Assembly (NCBI GenBank): GCA_032622095.1
Contig: CP136067.1
Location: 73,744,705-73,808,704 of the forward strand
DNA: 64,000 bases
Direction of reading: 5' to 3'
Origin: Siphonodentalium dalli
Taxonomy: Eukaryota > Mollusca > Scaphopoda > Gadilida > Siphonodentaliidae
How positions within the stretch are numbered: the stretch's first letter is position 1; each line of letters begins with the position of its first letter. Under the pieces are notes generated by a model that worked only from the letters and a program-made list of their open reading frames with translations, did no database searches and was not told the origin of the DNA. Positions 57,297 to 64,000 of this stretch are shown piece after piece. The translations under genes were made by a program, and so were the position numbers.

Positions 57297-57770
57297 CTAG
57301 TATAGTCTATACCGAACGTTTTATATATAATGACCCCAATCGTGTGTAACAGATGAATTGTGACATGTGTGATGAGACTGTTGTAGTCTATACCGATCCT
57401 GTTGTCATATATAATGACCCTGAATCTGATAGTGTGTAAACAGATGTAGTGACTAGTGTAGCATGTATGATGACCCTGGTATAGTTTATGCTGGAACTGT
57501 TATGATATATAATTACCCTGGGGCTGACCGTGTGTATCATGTGCATTGTATGATGTATGGTGAGCCTGGTGTGGTTCATACTGAAGCTGTTATAAAATGT
57601 AATGATAATGATCGTGTGTAACAGACAAAGTGTGGCAGTTATTATGCTATTGGTGTAGTCTATGCCGAACATGTTATCACAATGACGTGCATCGTGTGTA
57701 ACATATGAATTATGACATGTATGATGAGCCTGGTGTAGTCTACATTGGACTTCTGTTATCATATACACTA
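57297..57770. repeat. Minisatellite, ~80-100-bp unit, about six copies
   Basis: Units begin near 57,300, 57,380, 57,479, 57,570, 57,651 and 57,740 with (G)GTGTAGTCTATACCGA-like sequence, then TGTTATCATATATAATGACC and CGTGTGTAACAGATG. The 126-codon minus-strand frame across it is a repeat by-product. Confidence 0.75.
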
Positions 57771-58413
57771 GTCAAATTTTGCTAAGGATTACCCATAAAT
57801 TGGTCATATTTAGACAGTAATATGCAATTTTGCCCTTTCGTATTTGACTATGGTCACCATATCTTCCATTTTTCTTCACATTAATCATCAGTAAATGGCA
57901 ATATTTTTAAGACAGTCATCAAGCGTGATATTATAGTGTCATTTTAAGACATTTTCCATTGACGAGGGTTCCGTAATAGATACAGAAAGAGGATTTGAAA
58001 AAGAGGGGTGAAATTTTCGATTTTTTTTGCAAGACGATTTTGATAGTCATTTTATCGACAAACCACACATGCTGTTAATAGAATGTCAACAACTGTGTGC
58101 TTTATTTTATTGGACGGATGTTTTACTTCAATGGGAATGAAATTGGTGTATAAAATTTTCAAAATGGCCGCCGAAAATATGAAAAATGGTAAATATTGCC
58201 CCAGGGTGTCCTGCAATGGCTTACAAGTTGTGGTTAATATATAAAATTGGCTAATCTGTATTATATACATTGGATACTAACATAGCTGATGCACCATGGA
58301 TCATTGTTTCTATTGTCACCACTGATATCACCAGAAATATTGGATTTTTCTCTCACAAACTTAACATAAATATCGGCAAAAATTCACTTTTCAGGGTTGG
58401 ACAATTGTTTTAA

Positions 58414-59005
58414 AGGGGTACTGTACGCCATTTTCAATAAATTCCCGGTGATAACAACGATCTATTATCGATACTATATAGAAATATAAGTAATTTGAGT
58501 CGAAGATGTATTCTGTAAACGCTCAGGTTAATAGGCTATCTTAAAATTTAATAATTTAAAAGTTAATAATTTAATATAAATTGATTTTATGGCTCCAGCC
58601 ATAAAATGGCGTCTCTTAAAATTCGAATTTCCGTGTACAAAACGTAATCAAATTATAATTGAGGGATACCGGATTAGGAAAACAATTGCACACACGATCG
58701 TTTGAAACATTATGCTTATACGGGGAGAAAACCCAAGCCATTCATTGACTAGTGACGGTACACTAACTTAAATGAGTATATGGGACTACTAACCATATAA
58801 TATAATGTTTATTTGATTCATTTGGTTGAAAACTTTACAAAAATTACTCGACAACGACAATTTGTATTTTTGCATTCCGGTAAATTTGCCATCCGTAACA
58901 ATACTTCGTACTCAACAAACTTTCAAAAAATTGAAAAGTTGTTACATTATTCTCCGACTCGGGGATTATAGAAACCAACAACAACATCTTGGGTACAGTA
59001 CCCCT
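58414..59005. mobile_element. 592-bp MITE flanked by TTAA (copy 2)
   Basis: Ends AGGGGTACTGTACGCCA and TACAGTACCCCT, with TTAA on both sides (58,410-58,413 and 59,006-59,009). The opposite arm of the foldback element has the uninterrupted site near 62,080-62,100 (TTTACTTTAAAAAATTGTCC). It is about as long as copy 1 at 45,704 and similar throughout. Confidence 0.92.
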
Positions 59006-60363
59006 TTAAGTAAAATGCAACTATCATTGGTATCAAAGGTATTTATTGTTTTGGTCTATCTTAAATGTGTCACACAACGGTGTTTATATACCAAATTGCT
59101 CAAGATGGCTTCCAAAATGGCAACTAAATTTGTAAAAAGTTGATTTTTTACATATATCCCGAACATTATTCTCTGCGTTATCCGACAAGGTAGTAAATTG
59201 TGACTCACTTGGTTATTATACGTGTTAGTTAATTAACTGACAACTACGTTCTATTATGTTGTCCCAGTTCCGTATGGGGCATGACAAATTCATTTTAAAG
59301 TTGCAGTATGGAATTTTGCGGAGAACCTCTTTTGTGATTCTTGCCATATTATTGAAAGGAATGGGCAGAACTTTGAAACGGAACTGAGATGAACCATAAT
59401 ATGTGGCTATTCTGGTCCATTATGATAAAACATATCAACTGGATATAGGGTGGGTGTCAAGATGGTAGCCAGGGAGTTACTATATGATCATAGGTGAGGT
59501 GAATAGGTATACAGGGAGTTATTGTATGGTCAATGGTGAGATGAGTACATGTATGTATACAATGAGTGACTGTATGATCATAAATGTAATGAATAGCTAT
59601 ACAGGGAGTGACTAAATGGTCAGGTGTATGAGTATACCCGGTGTTCCTGCTTGGTGACTCGTGGCGGTATGGTCATGTGTAGGTTATACGGGTATACACA
59701 TGTGTTGCTATATGGTCATGGGCGAGGGGTATGTGTATATAGCGAGCGGCTATATGGCCATGGATGATGTGTATATGCATACATGGAGTGAATATACTGA
59801 CATGGCTGGGGAGTATTAGTATATATTGAGTGGCTATTCTGCTATGGTGTGACAAATAGGGATACAGGGAGTGACATGGCCAAGGGTGAGGTGAATATAT
59901 ATACAATTATTGACCATGATCATGTATGAATGTTTTGAATAGGTACACACGGGGTGACTATATGGCCATAGGTCAGATGAAGGAGTATACCAGGTGCCAT
60001 GTGTGAGGGTATGTGTATGAAGCGAGTGGCTATATGACCATTGGCGAGGTGGATATGTATACCCGGGGTGACTCTATGGTCATTGTTGTGGTGTTGATGT
60101 ATATATTGAATGTCTATTTGACCGTGTGTGTGGAGAATAGGTATACATGGGATGACCGTATGGCCAATGGTGAGGTGAATGGGTATACAAGGAGTGACTC
60201 TATGGTTATGGGTCATGTTTAGGATTATACCCGATGTGCCTGCACTGTGACTTATGGCTGTATGGCCATCCGTGGTCATGGGTCAGGTGTACGTTTATAC
60301 AGTTGGTCACTATATTGTTATGTATGTGGTGTTTATGTATATATGGAATGACTGTGTGGTAAT

Positions 60364-60492
60364 GGGTGGCTATCGCTTTTCACGTTTAAAGTTCCCCCAT
60401 GTACACAAACACTATCAAGGTGGGAACTCTTTGACATGACCTCTCTATTGATTAACACATTCTTGAGTTATTGTGGAAAGCGATAGCCACCC
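60364..60492. repeat. Central stem-loop of the foldback element
   Basis: GGGTGGCTATCGCTTT and AAAGCGATAGCCACCC form a perfect 16-bp stem around ~97 bases of non-repetitive spacer. This marks the centre of symmetry of the 4.8 kb element. Confidence 0.85.
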
Positions 60493-62645
60493 AAATTACA
60501 CATGTACAACCCACCCATGACCTCATATGTACATAAACACCACACAAATGACAATATAGTCACCCACTCTATACACGCACACCTGACCATACAGCGATAT
60601 TTGGTTATACCGGTACAATAGTACATGCCACAAATGACGATACAGCCATGAGTCACCATGCATGAACACCAGGTATACTCCTACACCTGACCATATAGTC
60701 ACTCTATGCATACATATTCACCACATTCACGATCATACAGTCACTCGTTGTATACCTATTCACCTCACCATGGACCATACAGCCACTACATGTATATCTA
60801 TTCGACATACCCATGACCATAGAGTCAATCCAGATATACATATGCACCTCACCAATGGTGAGCCCTTCCAAATATACCAATACCCGCACACACGACCACT
60901 CATAAGTTTCATACTTGCACATACACATCACACATGACAATTCAGCATCTCACTGTATACTCATACACGCCATCCATTATCATTCATCTGCACCTTATAC
61001 ACCACCGATGATAATACATCCACAACATATATAAATATACGACCAACCCGTTACCAAAAGGGCACTCCTTATATAGCCACACGCTCGTCAATGACCATCC
61101 AGCTTATTCCAGGTATGCATATAACTTCAATATTGACCGTACAGGCATACTATGTGCACCTATACACATTACCGATAATCATAAAATCACTCCCTATTTA
61201 TCTACGCACTCCATCCATGATCATACAGACAGCACAAATATACATATACACCCACATGTCACAATACAGCCACACACGGTACACATATACACCCCACCAC
61301 GACCTTACAGTCACTCCATATATACATAAACAACACACGGATGACCATGTAGCTACTCTCGCTATATATATACACCACAGCAATGCCCATATGGTCACAT
61401 CTGCCACACACAACAATACACCGTACAGTCACTACATGTATACCGATTCACCTCACACATGCCCATACAGCCACTCCTTATATTCCTATGCATCTCACCA
61501 TGGACACCCCACTCATAACCATATAGTCACTCCTTGTATACCTATTCACATCATTCATGACCATACAGTAACTCCCTGTATACATATTCACATCACCTAT
61601 GATCATATAGTAACTCCCTGGCTGCCATCTTGGCATCCATCTTTTATCCAGTTGATCACTTTTTATCATAATGGGCCAGAATAGTCACGTATTATGGTTC
61701 ATCTCAGTTCCGTCTCAAAGTTCTGCCCATTTCCTTTCAATAAATATGGCCAGAATCACAAAAGAGGTTCTCCGCAAAATTCCATATTGCAACTTTAAAA
61801 TGAATTCGTCATGCCCCATACGGAACTGGGACAAACAGAATAGAACGTAGTTGTCAGTTAATTAACTAACACGTATACTAACCAAGTGAGTCACAGTTTG
61901 CTTACTTGTCGGATAACGCAGATAATAATGTTCGGGATATATGTAAAAAGTTAATTTTTTACAAAGTTGGTTGCCATTTTGGAAGCCATCTTGAGCAATT
62001 TGGTATATAAACACCGTAGTGTGACACATTTAAGATAGACCAAAACAATAAATACCTTTGATACCAATGATAGTTGCATTTTACTTTAAAAAATTGTCCA
62101 ACCCTGAAAAGTGAATTTTTGCCGATATTTATGTCAAGTTTGTGAGAGAAAAATCAAATATTTCTGGTGATGTCAGTGGTGACAATAGAAACAATGATCC
62201 ATGGTGCATCAGACATGTTAGTATTCAATGTAGATAATACAGATTAGCCAATTTTATATATCAACCACAACTTGTAAGCCATTGCAGGACACCCTGGGGC
62301 AATATGTACCATTTTTCATATTTTCGGCGGCCATTTTGGAAATTTTCTACACCAATTTCATTCCAATTGAAGTAAAACATCCGTCCAATAAAATAAAGCA
62401 CATAGTTGTTGACATTCTATTAACAGCCTGTGTGGTTTGTCGATAAAATGACTATCAAAATCGTCTTGCAAAAATAATCGAAAATTTCACCCCTCTTTTT
62501 CAAATCCTCTTTCTGTATCTATTACGGAACCCTCGTCAATGGAAAATGTCTTAAAATGACACTATAATATCACGCTTGATGATTGTCTTAAAAATATTGC
62601 CATTTACTGATGATTAATGTGAAGAAAAATGGAAGATATGGTGAA

Positions 62646-63440
62646 ATATTAATTAAATTTCCTATTTTCGTGCATATGACGTCATTTTTCGCGGCCATTT
62701 TGAATTTTGTTCGAAATTATTTGCCGTCATTTTGAAGAAGAACATCATACCAACAAAATGGCATACATTTTGTCTGTGTCTTTTGCTAACAACCGATCTA
62801 TTACAACGATTAAATACAGCTGGTCGGAATTAGAGGAAATGGCGGCCATCTTGGATTCAAATGGCTCTATCACCTAGTAGGGCCACCTTTATTTTTCGGT
62901 GAAATCCGGATTCTTTATCTGGATACCATAGGGAACAATAAAAATAAGGTTATTTGTAATCATCGGGGGGGGGGTGTGCAGGTGGACCGTATTGGCTCCC
63001 CGACTAATACGGATATTCCTTCTTCCCGAGGACTCTACTTGACTGGAACAAACTGGACAACAGCACAGTCAATGGGACACACTAATAGTTGTAGTCCGAG
63101 CCCGAGCCCGAGTCCAGTAAAATGTGTAGTTGGGATTTTCAATTTTGTTTATTGTCGTTAATATAATTCCCATAGTGATGAATTTTGGTTTGCGGTAAGT
63201 TATGCCAATTACAAATAAAAAAAAACTAAAAAGATAATTTGTAAGTCTTATATTTCAACTTTTATCGACATTTTTCGTTCTCCAGCACACTAAAAGTTGT
63301 AGTTGGAATCAGCCGAGCCGGCCGCCGAGTCGCTAATTAGCTGTTAATTGCTATTGTTAGGCGGCTGATTGGATTAAGTCAGTGGTGAGTCACATGAAGA
63401 TCAAAGAGCAAGTAGTGGGAAATAAAAACAAACAATTACT
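62646..63440. other. No supported gene; short poly-G and CCCGAG repeats
   Basis: Holds a poly-G tract near 62,965, a GAGCCCGAGCCCGAG run near 63,098 and a palindromic AAATGGCGGCCATCTTGG at ~62,837-62,853. The 61-codon frame at 62,976 spans the simple repeat and is not convincing. Confidence 0.4.
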
Positions 63441-63441
63441 T

Positions 63442-63447
63442 TTTATT
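63442..63447 (-). terminator. PolyA signal AATAAA of a minus-strand gene
   Basis: AATAAA on the minus strand 34 nt beyond the stop codon of the exon at 63,481-63,560. Confidence 0.6.
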
Positions 63448-63480
63448 AAGCAATATATGAAGGTTTAGCAATTTTAAAGA

Positions 63481-63560
63481 TTACTCTTTAGGAGAAAGTG
63501 TGGCCCTGACAAAGGCCGTTATTTTATCTTGACTTCCATCTTCTTCGCCATGAACTGCAC
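63481..63560 (-). CDS. 3'-terminal exon of an unidentified host gene
   Basis: On the minus strand, ATAATTTCAG is a good splice acceptor ending at 63,561. It is followed by an 80-nt exon whose open frame reads AVHGEEDGSQDKITAFVRAT, then LSPKE and a TAA stop at 63,481-63,483; AATAAA follows 34 nt later. The acceptor, short hydrophilic coding tail, stop and close polyA signal together make a credible last exon. The gene body would lie to the right, partly or wholly outside the window. I cannot identify the protein from 25 residues. Confidence 0.5.
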
Positions 63561-63669
63561 CTGAAATTATAAACTTGAAAAACATTAATAACACCTGAAA
63601 TAAAACGTGATACTAGTACATTATTAATACATTATTTACATAATGACACTATAATAATCCGACTGATGT

Positions 63670-63905
63670 CTACCTCGTTTTCCGATACGTTTACCAAGGA
63701 GCTACACGTTCAGCGTGCGTCACTAATGGTGACTGGCCTCAAGGCGAGTTAGGCATCAGTTGAATTATAATATATATCAACATTTAAATAATCATGATTA
63801 GAATCCTACTTATGTCCTCGTTTTCCGATACCAAGGAACTCCACGTTCAGCGTGTGCCACTAACGGTGACTGATCCCAAGGTTAGTTGGGCATAAGTAGG
63901 ATTCA
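63670..63905. repeat. Two ~95-bp tandem-like copies in a likely intron
   Basis: CTCGTTTTCCGATAC, CCAAGGA-CT-CACGTTCAGCG, CACTAA-GGTGACTG and AAGG-(A/G)GTT-GGCAT occur at about 63,673-63,760 and 63,812-63,898, ~140 bp apart. Inverted CCTACTTATG / CATAAGTAGG flank the second copy. It is probably a small mobile element, with the second copy duplicated or inserted. Confidence 0.6.
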
Positions 63906-64000
63906 TCATGTATAGCAATAAACCTAATTTATAATTTTGATCAAACTGAACAACTGTTGCATATATAACTCTGGGGTTCACCTGTACACATATGGTGTAC

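Larger units (their letters stand above)
57853..62645. mobile_element. 4.8 kb foldback element with minisatellite inner arms
   Basis: Outer arms 57,853-~59,480 and ~61,630-62,645 are inverted copies (CACCATATCTTCCATTTTTC at the tip; GAGGGTTCCGTAATAGATAC further in). Inner arms are a ~60-bp minisatellite (AGGGAGTGACTATATGGTCA-like, with GGTGA-GTGAATAGGTATAC), rightward at 59,480-60,360 and inverted at 60,500-61,630. The centre is a 16-bp stem, GGGTGGCTATCGCTTT (60,364-60,379) against 60,477-60,492. Long inverted arms with tandem subrepeats are the hallmark of Foldback/TU-type elements. The left arm alone carries the TTAA MITE at 58,414. No transposase is present and no clear target duplication was found. 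The 119- and 197-codon frames in the minisatellite are artefacts of the unit length. Confidence 0.85.

Noticed and set aside
59920-61684. Open frames of 119, 91 and 197 codons in the 59.5-61.7 kb region
   Set aside because: They follow a ~60-bp minisatellite whose unit is a multiple of three; the His/Thr/Ile-rich repeats are translations of the satellite on either strand.

Overview
The window looks like repeat-dense, AT-rich intergenic DNA of a marine invertebrate, most likely a mollusc. I infer this from short elements made of ~150-190 bp tandem cores, ACGG-type tails and a 3' hairpin, which resemble the 'pearl'/Helentron-type elements described in bivalves. I cannot name the species. Only two host genes are supported: a complete intronless-coding TXNL4A/DIM1 (U5 snRNP 15 kDa protein) on the minus strand at 30.9-31.3 kb, and the 3'-terminal exon of an unidentified minus-strand gene at 63.5 kb. 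Nearly everything else is mobile DNA.

Layout. (1) 1-22,620 is a giant inverted repeat. A left arm (1-10,702) and a right arm (16,800-22,620) flank a 6.1 kb spacer. The arms differ by one clean 4,868 bp foldback insertion (4,552-9,419), present only in the left arm and bounded by a 3-bp target duplication. The insertion is itself built from relatives of arm sequence. Both arms carry the same ~3.8 kb nested block, including three tandem palindromes. The spacer holds two unplaced minus-strand ORFs (325 and 300 codons), a TTAA-flanked MITE and the relic of a MULE-like transposase that abuts the right arm. (2) 22.6-24.3 kb: a promoter/polyA module that resembles an LTR, a deleted MITE with a 10-bp target duplication, and a stray copy of the end of the block nested in the arms. 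(3) 24.4-34.8 kb: several hairpin-ended tandem-core elements, a nearly identical 1.29 kb tandem duplication, TXNL4A, and a hAT-like MITE with a perfect 8-bp target duplication. (4) 35.2-42.6 kb: an old minus-strand LINE interrupted by a 113-bp palindrome, a tRNA-derived SINE, and hairpin-ended elements interrupted by other elements. (5) 42.6-50.7 kb: MITEs, several nested in one another. (6) 53.6-57.1 kb: a ~730 bp duplication whose second unit is split by a 5'-truncated LINE. (7) 57.85-62.65 kb: a second foldback element with minisatellite inner arms; one arm carries a TTAA MITE and the other keeps the empty site.

The strongest theme is inverted symmetry. Palindromes occur at scales of 113 bp, ~130 bp x3, ~400-900 bp, 4.8 kb (twice) and 22.6 kb. 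Several occupied/empty site pairs inside this one sequence allow insertion orders to be read directly. Coordinates of diffuse repeats are approximate to tens of bases, and identities were judged by eye.
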